Positions 23,789-32,702 of a stretch of DNA of 36,033 nt are shown here, in pieces. The translations under genes were made by a program, and so were the position numbers. Position 1 is the first letter of the stretch. Each line of letters begins with the position of its first letter. Source of the DNA: Anaerolineae bacterium (lineage in GTDB: Bacteria > Chloroflexota > Anaerolineae > Anaerolineales > E44-bin32); the NCBI GenBank assembly GCA_011192015.1, contig DUET01000081.1:1-36033 (forward strand), written 5' to 3'. The notes beneath the pieces are model-generated. The model ran no database searches. It had not been told where the DNA came from and was given only the letters and a program-made list of their open reading frames with translations.

Positions 23789-24616
23789 TCATTGTGTCTC
23801 TGATAGCGGTGCGTAAAGTTCGGGTCTACGGTCCTTGATCAGATCGAGTTCATATTCCCCGGGGATGTAAACGCGCTGCTTGGCATCGCTGCGAGAGAGA
23901 TCGATATCAGCGTAGAGGATGGTTTCGGCGTCCGGGGGCGCCTCCGCGAGCATTTCCCCATCAGGTCCCGTGATCACGCTGCGCCCCAGGAAGCGCGTAT
24001 CCCTCTCCTGCCCTACATGGTTGGCGGCCACAAGGTAGATTCCATTTTCCGCTGAGCGTGTGCAGGCCGCTCGATCGGAATAGAGCGTGGCGGTATGCGG
24101 CCATGCGGTGGAAACCAGAAGCACCTGCGTACCGGCCAGCGTAAGCACCCTTGCTGTTTCAGGAAATCGCAGATCGTAGCAGACCAGCATTCCCAGCCTG
24201 CCCGCGGGCGTGTCGAAGGGACCGTTGATCGTTTCGCCGGGCGTTAGATAGCGATCCACACCCAAAAATGGGAGATGGGTTTTTCGATAGGTACCAGCGT
24301 GACCGTCCGGACCGAGCAGCGCACAGGCGTTGTAGTAAAGCTCGTCCTGACCCTTCTCGATGATGCCGACAGCGATGATGATGCCTAGTTTGTCACAAGC
24401 CTGAATGAGCCTCTCGGTGCGTGGCCCAGGAATGGGCTCGGCGACAGCCCGAGCCTCTTCGGCCGTGAGCGCATATCCGCTGAGTGCGCATTCGGGGAAC
24501 ACGGCTACATCGGCTTCGGCGGCCGCGGCGTCTTGCATATGGGCGATGATCTTCTCGAGATTGGCTTCCGTATCGAGGACCACGCTTTCCATCTGAACGG
24601 CTGCAAATCGGGGCAT
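23789..24616 (-). CDS. Carbon-nitrogen hydrolase (nitrilase superfamily amidase)
   Basis: A 275-residue cytosolic hydrolase with the complete Glu-Lys-Cys triad: Glu 42 (FPECALSG), Lys 112 (YRKTHLP) and Cys 146 (LVCYDLRFPE). These enzymes cleave amides or N-carbamoyl groups through a cysteine thioester. The form resembles omega-amidase, deaminated-glutathione amidase or N-carbamoyl amidohydrolases; sequence alone does not pick one. The frame is open 70 codons upstream, but GGAGG just before ATG 24616 and the family start PRFAAVQM fix the start. Being next to the FdrA cluster makes a role in amide or ureide breakdown possible but unproven. Confidence 0.85.
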   Translation of the reverse strand: MPRFAAVQMESVVLDTEANLEKIIAHMQDAAAAEADVAVFPECALSGYALTAEEARAVAEPIPGPRTERLIQACDKLGIIIAVGIIEKGQDELYYNACALLGPDGHAGTYRKTHLPFLGVDRYLTPGETINGPFDTPAGRLGMLVCYDLRFPETARVLTLAGTQVLLVSTAWPHTATLYSDRAACTRSAENGIYLVAANHVGQERDTRFLGRSVITGPDGEMLAEAPPDAETILYADIDLSRSDAKQRVYIPGEYELDLIKDRRPELYAPLSETQ

Positions 24617-24687
24617 ACCATCCTCCATCATCGAGACATGGCTCGTGTGCAAGTTTAGCAGGTTTGGTGTCGGGAGACCATGGATAT

Positions 24688-24704
24688 CCCTGGAGAAGCC
24701 AGGG
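24688..24704. repeat. Inverted repeat in a divergent intergenic region
   Basis: CCCTGG (24688-24693) and CCAGGG (24699-24704) flank a 5-nt centre between the divergent amidase and MFS transporter genes. It could be an operator for either gene; no other evidence. Confidence 0.3.
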
Positions 24705-24788
24705 TGAAAACCTATACGCTCTGCATCGTCGCAGCGCAGATGAGAATCCAGCCGTTGCAACGAGAGAGGCATGGCAGCAAGATGGGGT

Positions 24789-24817
24789 TTGACCGGGGTT
24801 GCAGCCTGGGTTAATCT
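24789..24817 (+). promoter_or_regulatory. Possible sigma-70 promoter for the MFS transporter
   Basis: TTGACC (24789-24794) is followed after exactly 17 nt by TAATCT (24812-24817). The -35 matches five of six consensus bases, the -10 only three, including the first two and the last. It lies about 55 nt before the ATG at 24873. Confidence 0.35.
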
Positions 24818-24872
24818 AGCCCACAATGTCCGGTTGAGAAGTTCTGCATTCGCCGATCATGGGAGAGGTGGG

Positions 24873-26120
24873 ATGGCGAACGAATCAATCCCACGGAAAG
24901 CTGATACGCGTTCGAGCAGATTGCCGCGCAACGTGTGGATCGTCACCCTGACCAGCTTCCTTACCGATGTCTCGAGTGAGATGCTGCTCTCCTTGCTTCC
25001 GCTGTTCCTCTTCAACGTGTTGGGGATCACCACTTCGCTGATTGGGTTGATCGAAGGCGTGGCGGAGACCACGGCCAGTCTGCTGAAAGTCTTCTCGGGT
25101 TGGATCTCGGATCGCATGGGCAGGCGCAAGGCATTGGCCGTGATGGGGTATACGCTTTCCAGCGTTGTCAAACCTTTCCTGTATGTGACCACAACGTGGT
25201 TTGGGGTCATGGCAGTGCGTTTCGCCGACCGTGTTGGCAAGGGGCTGCGAACAGCGCCGCGCGATGCACTGGTTGCCGATAGCGTAGATGAGCACCAGCG
25301 CGGCCTCGCCTTTGGTCTGCATCGGGCGGGGGATACGGCGGGCGCCATGATCGGTATCGGATTGGCTTTGGTTCTGATCCTCATCGCAGGCGGAGCCGAG
25401 CGGCTCACGCGCGCGAGCTTTCAACTGGTGGTGCTGTTGAGCGTGATCCCGGCTGTGGCGGCTGTTCTGGTGCTGGCTTTGGGGGCGCGTGAGACCGCTG
25501 TGGCCCCAGACGAAGGCAGAGCCCCACGGTTGACATTGGCAGGTTTCGATCATCGTTTCCGTTGGTTTCTGCTCATCCTGGTGTTCTTCACGCTCGGGAA
25601 TTCATCGGACGCCTTCCTGATCATCCGGGCGCAAACAACAGGGCTGAATGTCGGTGGGGTGTTGGGCATGATGATCACCTTCAATCTTACCTACGCCCTC
25701 GTTTCCACACCGGCCGGCTTGCTTTCGGATAAAGTGGGGCGCAAGCGCGTGCTCATCGGAGGATGGCTGCTGTATGCGCTCGTCTATCTGGGATTTGCGG
25801 GTGCAGGCAGCGGCTGGCAGGCATGGTCTTTGATGGCGGTGTATGGGGTGTATTACGGATTGACGGAAGGTGTGGCCAAAGCCTTCGTGGCCGACCTGGT
25901 GCCGGTCGAACGTCGGGGCACGGCGTTTGGATTGTTCAATGCCGCCGTGGGCGTGATGGTGTTCCCCGCAAGCCTGATTGCGGGTGTGCTCTGGCAAGGT
26001 GTCGGCGATTGGACGGGTTTCGGGCAATCGGCGCCCTTCCTTTTCGGCGCGGCGTTGTCTCTGCTGGCCACGTTGATGTTGATCATGCTTCCCGGAGAAC
26101 GAGTCCGCATTGAAGCTTGA
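24873..26120 (+). CDS. Major facilitator superfamily transporter
   Basis: A 415-residue inner-membrane transporter with about twelve helices. It shows the MFS loop 2-3 signature in GWISDRMGRRKAL (about residue 78) and a second copy in GLLSDKVGRKRVL after helix 8, plus RFADRVGKGLRTAPRDAL in the helix 4-5 region. It is most like the drug/metabolite exporter-type MFS proteins of Chloroflexota; substrate and direction are unknown. The ATG at 24873 is preceded by GGGAGAGGTGGG; the upstream frame extension lacks MFS features. A membrane protein gene follows 17 nt downstream, so they form an operon. Confidence 0.88.
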   Translation: MANESIPRKADTRSSRLPRNVWIVTLTSFLTDVSSEMLLSLLPLFLFNVLGITTSLIGLIEGVAETTASLLKVFSGWISDRMGRRKALAVMGYTLSSVVKPFLYVTTTWFGVMAVRFADRVGKGLRTAPRDALVADSVDEHQRGLAFGLHRAGDTAGAMIGIGLALVLILIAGGAERLTRASFQLVVLLSVIPAVAAVLVLALGARETAVAPDEGRAPRLTLAGFDHRFRWFLLILVFFTLGNSSDAFLIIRAQTTGLNVGGVLGMMITFNLTYALVSTPAGLLSDKVGRKRVLIGGWLLYALVYLGFAGAGSGWQAWSLMAVYGVYYGLTEGVAKAFVADLVPVERRGTAFGLFNAAVGVMVFPASLIAGVLWQGVGDWTGFGQSAPFLFGAALSLLATLMLIMLPGERVRIEA

Positions 26121-26137
26121 GAGAATCGAGGTGCGAG

Positions 26138-27265
26138 ATGGATGTGAATCGATATTACGGTCGTATACGAAGGCCCGTCCAGCGTGAGGGAGCGGAGCGC
26201 TATCTTCTGGTGACGCTCATCAGTTTTGCCGCTTCGGTTGCAGCCACGCGGCTGTTTCTCGAGCTCACAGGCTACCCGCAGTTGGGTGGAGGGGAGCTTC
26301 ATATTGCCCATGTCCTCTGGGGAGGATTGCTGCTCTTCGTGGCAGCCCTGCTGCCGCTGATCTTTGCCAACCGTTGGGCATACCTCTTAGGAGCACTGGG
26401 CGCCGGTTTGGGGGTGGGCTTGTTCATCGATGAGGTCGGCAAGTTCATCACCCAGACCAACGATTACTTCTATCCAGCTGCCGCGCCGCTGGTGTATGCC
26501 TTCTTCCTCCTGACGGTGCTGGTTTATCTTCAGGTCCGGCGTTCCCATGCGCACACACCGCGCGCTGAGCTGTATCGGGCGCTGGATGGAATGCAGGAAG
26601 TCCTCGATCGGGACCTCGATACGGAAGAGCGGCAAGCTCTCGAGGCGCGGCTGCGCTTCATTGCGGAGCATGCCAAGCATCCCAGCTTTTCCAGGTTATC
26701 GCGAGAGCTCTTGGATTTCATCTGCGATGATGAGCTTGCCTTGGTTCCGGACGTGCCCTCCTTCTGGGAGCGGATCCTTACATGGTTGCAGAAGTTTGAA
26801 GTGCAGTGGATAACGTTGCGCCGTCTCAGAGGCATGCTTGTAGGGGGACTTGTGGGCCTGGGTGTGGTCCAGTTCCTTGGCGTCATACGCTTGATCTGGG
26901 CGGTTCGTGATCCGTTGAGCATGGAGCGGATGCTTACCGATCTCGTGAGCATGGGGAAGGTGACGAGTGCGAGCGCCATGGCGTGGTTTATTGGGCGCAT
27001 AAGCCTGGAGGGAATAGTCGGTCTCTTCCTGCTGGGCGGTGCGCTGTTCTTGGCTGTCGGAAAGGAACGATTGGGTGAGCGCTTGGCCTACTATGGCCTG
27101 CTGGTGTCGCTGACGGTAACGAACTTGCTTGTGTTCTACTTCGAGCAGTTCTCGACCATCATCACAGCGTCCATTCAATTTCTGCTGCTGCTTGGGTTGA
27201 TACGATACCGACGCCGCTACATCGGTGTGAGGCCGATCGGAAAGACCGACATTGCTGCAGAATAA
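26138..27265 (+). CDS. Uncharacterised multi-pass membrane protein
   Basis: A 375-residue membrane protein of unknown function. Helices 1-4 (residues about 25-135) include HIAHVLWGGLLL and the charged stretch GLFIDEVGKFITQTNDYFYP. A soluble middle part (about 140-225) follows, rich in Glu and Arg. The C-terminal half has three or four more helices (GMLVGGLVGLGVVQFLG, SLEGIVGLFLLGGALFL, GLLVSLTVTNLLVFY). The acidic/His motif in the first membrane block could bind a cation or haem, but no family was recognised. The ATG at 26138 follows GAGGTG; an in-frame TTG at 26117 overlaps the MFS stop and is less likely. Confidence 0.7.
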   Translation: MDVNRYYGRIRRPVQREGAERYLLVTLISFAASVAATRLFLELTGYPQLGGGELHIAHVLWGGLLLFVAALLPLIFANRWAYLLGALGAGLGVGLFIDEVGKFITQTNDYFYPAAAPLVYAFFLLTVLVYLQVRRSHAHTPRAELYRALDGMQEVLDRDLDTEERQALEARLRFIAEHAKHPSFSRLSRELLDFICDDELALVPDVPSFWERILTWLQKFEVQWITLRRLRGMLVGGLVGLGVVQFLGVIRLIWAVRDPLSMERMLTDLVSMGKVTSASAMAWFIGRISLEGIVGLFLLGGALFLAVGKERLGERLAYYGLLVSLTVTNLLVFYFEQFSTIITASIQFLLLLGLIRYRRRYIGVRPIGKTDIAAE

Positions 27266-27401
27266 AATACCCAACAGCAAAGGAGAGGGGGAAGGTTTAA
27301 TAACGAATCGCCAGGGAAAGTGAATTCGACGGCTTTATGCGTCAATGTCCATGGAATTCGCGAAAGGATGGGCTCTTCAACACGAGCGTCGCACTTAAGT
27401 T

Positions 27402-27407
27402 TATAAT
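27402..27407 (+). promoter_or_regulatory. -10 element upstream of mntP
   Basis: A consensus TATAAT lies 27 nt before the mntP ATG. No good -35 was found 16-18 nt upstream; TTCAAC at 27377 is 19 nt away and weak. The short transcript leader leaves no room for a riboswitch downstream of it. Confidence 0.45.
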
Positions 27408-27434
27408 GTCTTCCGTTTTGATTAAGACGAACAC

Positions 27435-27995
27435 ATGACCTTCATTGAAATCTTCATGCTAGCCGTGGGCCTGGCCATGGATTCATTCTCGGTGTCGCTG
27501 GGCGCTGGGGCATCTGGATACGCGATGGATCCGCGCTCGGCGGTGAGATTGGCCTTCCATCTCGGTTTGTTCCAATTCCTGATGCCCATCGTGGGTTGGT
27601 GTTTAGGCAATTCCGTTGCTCAACTCATCGCCTCCTTCGATCATTGGATAGCCTTCTTGCTGCTCTTGTTCGTAGGCGGAAGGATGATCCGTGACGGCTT
27701 CCAGGATGGTGCCACTCCGTTTGCAGCCAATCCCAGCAGGGGATTTACGCTTGTGCTTCTTTCGGTGGCCACCAGCATCGATGCGCTGGCCATTGGTTTG
27801 AGTCTGGCCATGCTGGGAATCTCCATCTGGTATCCGAGCGTGGTCATTGGCGTTGTAACCGGTATGATTTCATTAGGGGGAGTGCCTTTGGGAGCCAAGC
27901 TTGGTCATAAGCTGGGGAAACGTGCGGGCATCGTGGGAGGTTTGATCCTGTTCTTCATCGGCCTGCGCATTCTCATTACACACTTGTTGGCTTAG
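27435..27995 (+). CDS. mntP: Manganese efflux pump MntP
   Basis: A 186-residue six-helix membrane protein that exports Mn2+ in characterised bacteria. The duplicated signature is clear: GLAMDSFSVSLGAG in helix 1 and SVATSIDALAIGLSLAM in helix 4, each with the conserved aspartate and serine, and GGRMIRDG between helices 3 and 4. The C-terminal GGLILFFIGLRILITHL is also typical. The ribosome binding site is weak (no GGAGG) and the leader from the TATAAT at 27402 is about 20 nt. It is separated from the upstream membrane gene by 169 nt and faces the SDR gene convergently. Confidence 0.9.
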   Translation: MTFIEIFMLAVGLAMDSFSVSLGAGASGYAMDPRSAVRLAFHLGLFQFLMPIVGWCLGNSVAQLIASFDHWIAFLLLLFVGGRMIRDGFQDGATPFAANPSRGFTLVLLSVATSIDALAIGLSLAMLGISIWYPSVVIGVVTGMISLGGVPLGAKLGHKLGKRAGIVGGLILFFIGLRILITHLLA

Positions 27996-28094
27996 GAAGA
28001 TTGAATTTTTCATCCAACCAAACATGTAGCTGGAAGTGAATCAGGGGAAGATCGAGGCTGGACTACCCGAATCAAGCAATGGGTATTCTCTCCT

Positions 28095-28880
28095 TCAAAA
28101 CATGACTGCCCCGCCGTCGATGTTGATGGCCTGACCACTGGTTCCTCGAGCATCCTCGCTGGCCAACCAAACCGCCAAGCTGGCGACCTCTTCAGGGGAG
28201 ATCAGCCGCTGCTGAGGATTGGTGTCTTCCAAAATCTTGCGCGCCTCGGTTTCCGAACGTCCTGTTCGGGCGACCATGAAGGAAACGGCGAAATCTGTCA
28301 TGGGCGTGTCCACGTAACCTGGGCAGATGGCGTTGACTGTGATGTTGTGGTCGGTCATCTCGGCGGCAAGCGCCCGTGTCAGACCCAGGACGCCGTGCTT
28401 GGAAGCCACGTAAGCGCTCATGTAGCGCAGACCGACCTTGCTGGCCACGGAGGCGATGTTGATGATGCGCCCGTACTTGCGCTCGATCATGCCTGGCACG
28501 ACAGCCTTGGTCATGCGGTAGACGCTGGTGAGATTGACCTCCAGCAGCAGCTCCCACAGACCATCGGGATGGTTTACGAATTTATGACTGCCGGCAGCGC
28601 CGGCGTTGTTCACCAGGATATCGATTCCACCGAGTTTCTCTTCCACGAGCGCCGGGAGGCGTTCGACCTGCTCAGCAACGGTTACGTCGCAGGCGAAGGC
28701 TTCTGCGACGGCACCTTTGGCGCGCAGCGTTCCAGCCACCTGCTGGAGATCCTCGATGCCGCGCGCCGCCAAAGCCAGAGAGGCACCGTTTTCCGCGAAG
28801 GAGGAGGCGATGGCGCGTCCGATCCCCCGGCTGGCGCCTGTGATCAGGGCGATTTTCCCCTCAAGCTTTACATCGGTCAT
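28095..28880 (-). CDS. Short-chain dehydrogenase/reductase
   Basis: A classical NAD(P)-dependent SDR of 261 residues. It has the cofactor motif TGASRGIG (14-21), NNAG (91-94), catalytic Ser 144, Tyr 157 and Lys 161 (YVASK), and PGYVDTPM with the substrate-loop region after it. The C-terminus SGQAINIDGGAVMF is typical of FabG-like and 3-hydroxybutyrate dehydrogenase-like enzymes. An arginine after the second strand (ALAARGIEDL) suggests NADPH preference. ATG 28880 has GGAGGAG upstream. Substrate unknown; nothing nearby identifies it. Confidence 0.88.
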   Translation of the reverse strand: MTDVKLEGKIALITGASRGIGRAIASSFAENGASLALAARGIEDLQQVAGTLRAKGAVAEAFACDVTVAEQVERLPALVEEKLGGIDILVNNAGAAGSHKFVNHPDGLWELLLEVNLTSVYRMTKAVVPGMIERKYGRIINIASVASKVGLRYMSAYVASKHGVLGLTRALAAEMTDHNITVNAICPGYVDTPMTDFAVSFMVARTGRSETEARKILEDTNPQQRLISPEEVASLAVWLASEDARGTSGQAINIDGGAVMF

Positions 28881-29054
28881 GCGTTTCCATCTCCTCCCTA
28901 TAGATGAAGATAGGAAAAGGTTGATCCCGACGGAGTGCTAGAACCCTATCACCACTCGCACCGAACCTCAAGGCTGCGCGGTCAGGATCATAAACCAGGG
29001 GATGAGGCGAGCTTGAGATTCACTGTTTGAAGGACGATGGACCATGCATCTTTT

Positions 29055-29570
29055 TCACGAATCATGCGCAACGAAGTTTTTCTCACCCGCTCGGATGGGA
29101 GCTTGGATGCGGTTCTCGAAGGGTGTGATGGGACACGAATATTGCACATTGTAGGCGCAGTAGGGATTGTAGGCCATGTTGAAATCGATCGAGAAGCGAC
29201 CATCGGGGAGACGCTGTGGTTCGAGGTAGCGCCCGGCGCTGTAGGTTTCCTTCCCGGCCAGCGAATCGACGAACGGCAGGAAGTAGCCGTGGGGGCTGTG
29301 ATAGATCGTGAGCTTCGACTGCTGTCCTTCGACTTCGAAGGAGACGCTGCCGAAGCGTTCGTATTCCTGCACGTCGCCCGTTGTGGTTTGCATGGGGAAA
29401 ACCTGCTTCTCTGCAAACTCCTCGACCGGAATCCGAAGTTTCAATGCGGGATTCTCCGGGAAGTATCGCAGCCCGGTGAAGCTTGTCTTCTGATCGGGTG
29501 TCAAAGGGCTGTGTGGATCGTGGCGAAAGAATTCGTCCTTCTCCAACCGGAATTGTTCCAGATCGAACAT
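29055..29570 (-). CDS. DUF1684 domain protein
   Basis: A 171-residue protein of the widespread DUF1684 family. Conserved stretches: FFRHDPHSPLTP and FTGLRYFPENPAL at the N-terminus, YHSPHGYFLPFVDSLAGKETY in the middle, and DFNMAYNPYCAYN, YSCPITPFENR and PIRAGEK at the C-terminus, the last holding cysteines and asparagines typical of the family. No signal peptide was seen from the chosen ATG at 29570, which follows AGGAGGAG. Function is unknown. It is a single gene with gaps of about 170-200 nt on both sides. Confidence 0.8.
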   Translation of the reverse strand: MFDLEQFRLEKDEFFRHDPHSPLTPDQKTSFTGLRYFPENPALKLRIPVEEFAEKQVFPMQTTTGDVQEYERFGSVSFEVEGQQSKLTIYHSPHGYFLPFVDSLAGKETYSAGRYLEPQRLPDGRFSIDFNMAYNPYCAYNVQYSCPITPFENRIQAPIRAGEKNFVAHDS

Positions 29571-29770
29571 CCCATCTCCTCCTTCTTGGCTACCAAGCAT
29601 ACTCCAGTTTCTCACAAAATGTTGCTTGGAACCTTATCGCGGCGTTCGCCTCTGCCGAGAAGACTCGCGCGCCTCGGGATCGCGGCATGTTCAACTGCCA
29701 AACCATTTCCAGAATTGAAGAGAAGCCGCCATGTATGAATCAGCTTTTCAGAGGAATTGGAAGAACGAGG

Positions 29771-30760
29771 TCAGGTGGAGCGAAGTCCATTCCTTTGGCG
29801 CAGGGAAAGGATTGTCATGATGAGCGGATAGCCATCGGGACATGGATGCTCGCAAGTACCGCAACCTGTGCAAGCCCTCAACCAGTCGATGACATCCTCC
29901 ATGGGGAGGCTCGATTGCGGTGAACACCATGAGGGATGGAACAGGGGGCAGTGCATCGCCAATCGATCGCGGCAGGCATCACAGGACTCAAGATGAGCGA
30001 TCAGCGCTTCGAACGTCGAGCGCTCTCGATCCAGGTTGGAGAGCGCCTGGTTCCATGTACGCCGGCGCCAGGCAGAAAGGTTGCTCAAAATGCGTTGGCG
30101 GTGTTGGTCTACGTCGCTGGGAATCTTGGGAAGGAGGGATAATTCACTGCACAGGTCCTGATCCAACTCGGGATTGCTGATCATCAAGAGCATGTGCCGG
30201 CTGGTTTCGAGCCCCAAAACACCAATATGCAGGTCCACATCGTCGGCCATGAGCAGATCACAGAACTGACAACTTCTTCGGAAGGGACTGGCGAGAAAAC
30301 CTCCCTCGGATGCAAATTGCAGGGCCTCATGCGTGAGGTTCTGTGGCTCTTCGTCATCTTCCGCTCTCAGATGGCGCTCGCTTTCAGGAGAGGCAGAGAG
30401 GCAATCTGTGCTGATAAGCAGGGTCGAATTCGTGTCGAGCCGCTTTCGTCTCGCCAACTCCTTGAAAGTGAGAAGCTCGCAGGGACGCATGGCAAATCCC
30501 AGGCGTTGACCTTGGTGCTGATCCAAGACCTGAATGGCAAATCTGGCTGCGTTATCAGGGATGAAAGGGGCGAAGGGATCCGCTCGTTCGAGATGAGCAG
30601 GTTCCTGAATCAATGTGGGCTCAGGGATGGATTTCTCATCCTCCCACGCGGGGATGAACATGGCGTCCAGATCCGCGTGATGCCACGTGTGATACAGGAG
30701 TTGACGTGAAGCGTGCAGCGGACCTTGTTTGTCTACCGGCAGTAATCTTTGGGCGCTCAA
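29771..30760 (-). CDS. FrhB/FdhB-like iron-sulfur protein
   Basis: A 329-residue protein related to the beta subunits of F420-reducing hydrogenase and formate dehydrogenase, which carry FAD and [4Fe-4S] clusters. Seen: FAMRPCELLTFKEL with Cys 94, STDC (Cys 120), SCQFCDLLMADDVDLHIGV with Cys 164 and 167, then CDACRDR near 260, and a C-terminal ferredoxin-like CTGCGTCEHPC (Cys 297, 300, 303, 307). The start is TTG 30760 with GGAGG about 7 nt upstream. It follows the NarI-HdrD gene by 25 nt and is the last gene of the cytochrome b6 operon. It likely exchanges electrons between a soluble carrier and the Hdr-like subunit; the partner is unknown. Confidence 0.72.
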   Translation of the reverse strand: MSAQRLLPVDKQGPLHASRQLLYHTWHHADLDAMFIPAWEDEKSIPEPTLIQEPAHLERADPFAPFIPDNAARFAIQVLDQHQGQRLGFAMRPCELLTFKELARRKRLDTNSTLLISTDCLSASPESERHLRAEDDEEPQNLTHEALQFASEGGFLASPFRRSCQFCDLLMADDVDLHIGVLGLETSRHMLLMISNPELDQDLCSELSLLPKIPSDVDQHRQRILSNLSAWRRRTWNQALSNLDRERSTFEALIAHLESCDACRDRLAMHCPLFHPSWCSPQSSLPMEDVIDWLRACTGCGTCEHPCPDGYPLIMTILSLRQRNGLRST

Positions 30761-30785
30761 GGCCTGCCTCCACAGGCCTCCGGTT

Positions 30786-32702
30786 TCAGGAGGTCACCTC
30801 GTCCGAGTTATCGCTCAGTATCTCAGCGATGTCCAGCACGGTGATTTTTTCGCTCATACCTTTCGAGCGGATGGCATCATCGAACATGATCATGCAATAG
30901 GGGCATGCCGTGATGATGGTCTCGACTTCCTCGTTGTCGATGACTTGTTCGAGGCGGCGGTGGTTGATGCGCGTGTTGGCGTCAGTTTCCAACCACATCT
31001 GGCCTCCGCCTCCGCCACAGCAGAAGGTGTTCTCTGCGTGTCGGGGGATCTCCGAACGCTTCAAGCCGTCGATGGAGTCGAGGATGTGCCGTGGTGAATC
31101 GTAGATTTCGTTGTAGCGCCCCAGGTAGCATGAGTCGTGATAGGACACAGCCTTGGTGTTCGCCACAACGGGCAGCTCGAGTTGATCATGTTGGAGGAGT
31201 TCGTCCAGGAACTCCGTATGATGCAACACAGTGTAGTCGCCGCCGAACTGCGGGTATTCGTTCTTGAGGGCGTTGAAGCAGTGGGCGCATGGTGTGACGA
31301 TGCGATTGAACTTGACCGCATCGAGCTTGGCGATGTTCTCTTCGGCCATGACCTGGAAGAGATACTCGTGACCCAGGCGGCGGGCCGTATCCCCGCAGCA
31401 GCCCTCATCCAGACCGAGTACGGCAAAATCCACACCGGCCTGCTTGAGCAATCGAGCGAATCTCTGGCCGGCTTGTTTATTGCGGTCATCATAGGAGACG
31501 GCGCAACCGAGGAAGAGCAGCACATCAACTTCCTCCCCAGGCTGCAGCACGTGCACGCCAAGATCCTTGATCCAGGTTGCGCGTTGCTCTCTCGGCAATC
31601 CCCAGGGATTCCCGTAGCGTTCCATCTGCGTCAGAGCTTCCGCAACGGATCCGGGGATTTCTCCCGTGGTCAGCGTGAGATAGCGACGCAGTTCCACGAT
31701 GGAAGTAACCGGGTCGATGAACATGGGGCAGACGATCTGGCAGGCGCCGCATGTGGTGCACAGCCAAGGCAGTTCGTTGTCGATCTTCTTCCCCAGCAGA
31801 GCCTCCGAATTGCTGCCCTGAACCCAGATGAGGGAATCCTGCATGGCCTCGCGCATCGATAGGATCAACTCGCGCGGCGAATAGGGCATGCCGCTGATGT
31901 TGGCGGGGCAGACATCCTCACACCGTCCGCACTGCACGCAGGCGCTGAAGGAAAGCAGGAGTTGGCTCTCGAACTCCTCGATCTCAGAGACTCCCAACTT
32001 CTCGGCCTCTTCGATGTTCTCGATCTTCTCGAGCGCGGCGTTGTGTCGGTCGGGTCGTAGCAAGATGTTCAGCGGGCCGGTGAAGATATGGCGCAGCTTG
32101 GTGAAGGGCATCGCTACGAGGAAGGCCAATCCAGTGGCCACATGCCCCCAGAAAAGGAACTGGTGGACTGCGACGGAAGTTCCCAGTGTCAAGCCCATCG
32201 CCGAGAAAGCCTGCGCAAAGAGGTTCCCGATCGGCGACCAGGCTCTCCAACTGGGCTCGACGGAGTGCAGGCGGAAGGCTTCAGACGAGAAACCCAGGAT
32301 GGGGATGAGGAACAGGAGTGCGAGAGCTATCCAATCCTCCCGCTTGTTGACGAGGTACTTGGGCTTGAAGAACAAACGCCGCAGGATTGCCATGACAACC
32401 CCGAGCAGGATCAGCCCGCCGGCGATGTCCATCACCAATTCGAACCAAAGGTAGGCTGTGCCGCGAGGCCAGGGCAATTCAAAGGGGAGAAACAGGTCTT
32501 GCTGCATGAGATTGACGGCAGTGCCCAGAACCTGGATGGTCACGCCCCAGAAGATGGCGAAGTGCATCACACCAGGATAGATCTTCTTCCAGACGCGCGT
32601 CTGGATCACTCCATAGACGAAGAAGTCAAGCAACCTTTGCAACCAATTTCGCCTCGTACCTGCTTCCGAGGGAGTGGTTTCTACAGCCATGTCTACAGTC
32701 AC
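30786..32702 (-). CDS. Membrane-bound Fe-S oxidoreductase: NarI-like cytochrome b fused to HdrD-like domains
   Basis: A 638-residue fusion. Residues 1-215 form about five helices of a NarI/DsrM-like cytochrome b, with histidines 47, 180, 187 and 205 as possible haem ligands. Two [4Fe-4S] motifs follow (Cys 255, 258, 261, 265 and Cys 315, 318, 321, 325). Then come two CCG domains (Cys 400/435/436/472/475 and Cys 525/561/562/600/603), as in HdrB/HdrD, where they hold non-cubane clusters. Such proteins move electrons between menaquinone and thiol/disulfide or Fe-S partners. The GTG start overlaps the Rieske stop by 4 nt, so the protein is physically coupled to a b6-Rieske complex, an unusual combination. 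Identification as an Hdr-type oxidoreductase is secure, its partner not. Confidence 0.88.
   Translation of the reverse strand: MTVDMAVETTPSEAGTRRNWLQRLLDFFVYGVIQTRVWKKIYPGVMHFAIFWGVTIQVLGTAVNLMQQDLFLPFELPWPRGTAYLWFELVMDIAGGLILLGVVMAILRRLFFKPKYLVNKREDWIALALLFLIPILGFSSEAFRLHSVEPSWRAWSPIGNLFAQAFSAMGLTLGTSVAVHQFLFWGHVATGLAFLVAMPFTKLRHIFTGPLNILLRPDRHNAALEKIENIEEAEKLGVSEIEEFESQLLLSFSACVQCGRCEDVCPANISGMPYSPRELILSMREAMQDSLIWVQGSNSEALLGKKIDNELPWLCTTCGACQIVCPMFIDPVTSIVELRRYLTLTTGEIPGSVAEALTQMERYGNPWGLPREQRATWIKDLGVHVLQPGEEVDVLLFLGCAVSYDDRNKQAGQRFARLLKQAGVDFAVLGLDEGCCGDTARRLGHEYLFQVMAEENIAKLDAVKFNRIVTPCAHCFNALKNEYPQFGGDYTVLHHTEFLDELLQHDQLELPVVANTKAVSYHDSCYLGRYNEIYDSPRHILDSIDGLKRSEIPRHAENTFCCGGGGGQMWLETDANTRINHRRLEQVIDNEEVETIITACPYCMIMFDDAIRSKGMSEKITVLDIAEILSDNSDEVTS

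Noticed and set aside
27266-27434. yybP-ykoY manganese riboswitch before mntP
   Set aside because: The conserved riboswitch sequences were not seen, and the TATAAT lies only 27 nt before the ATG.
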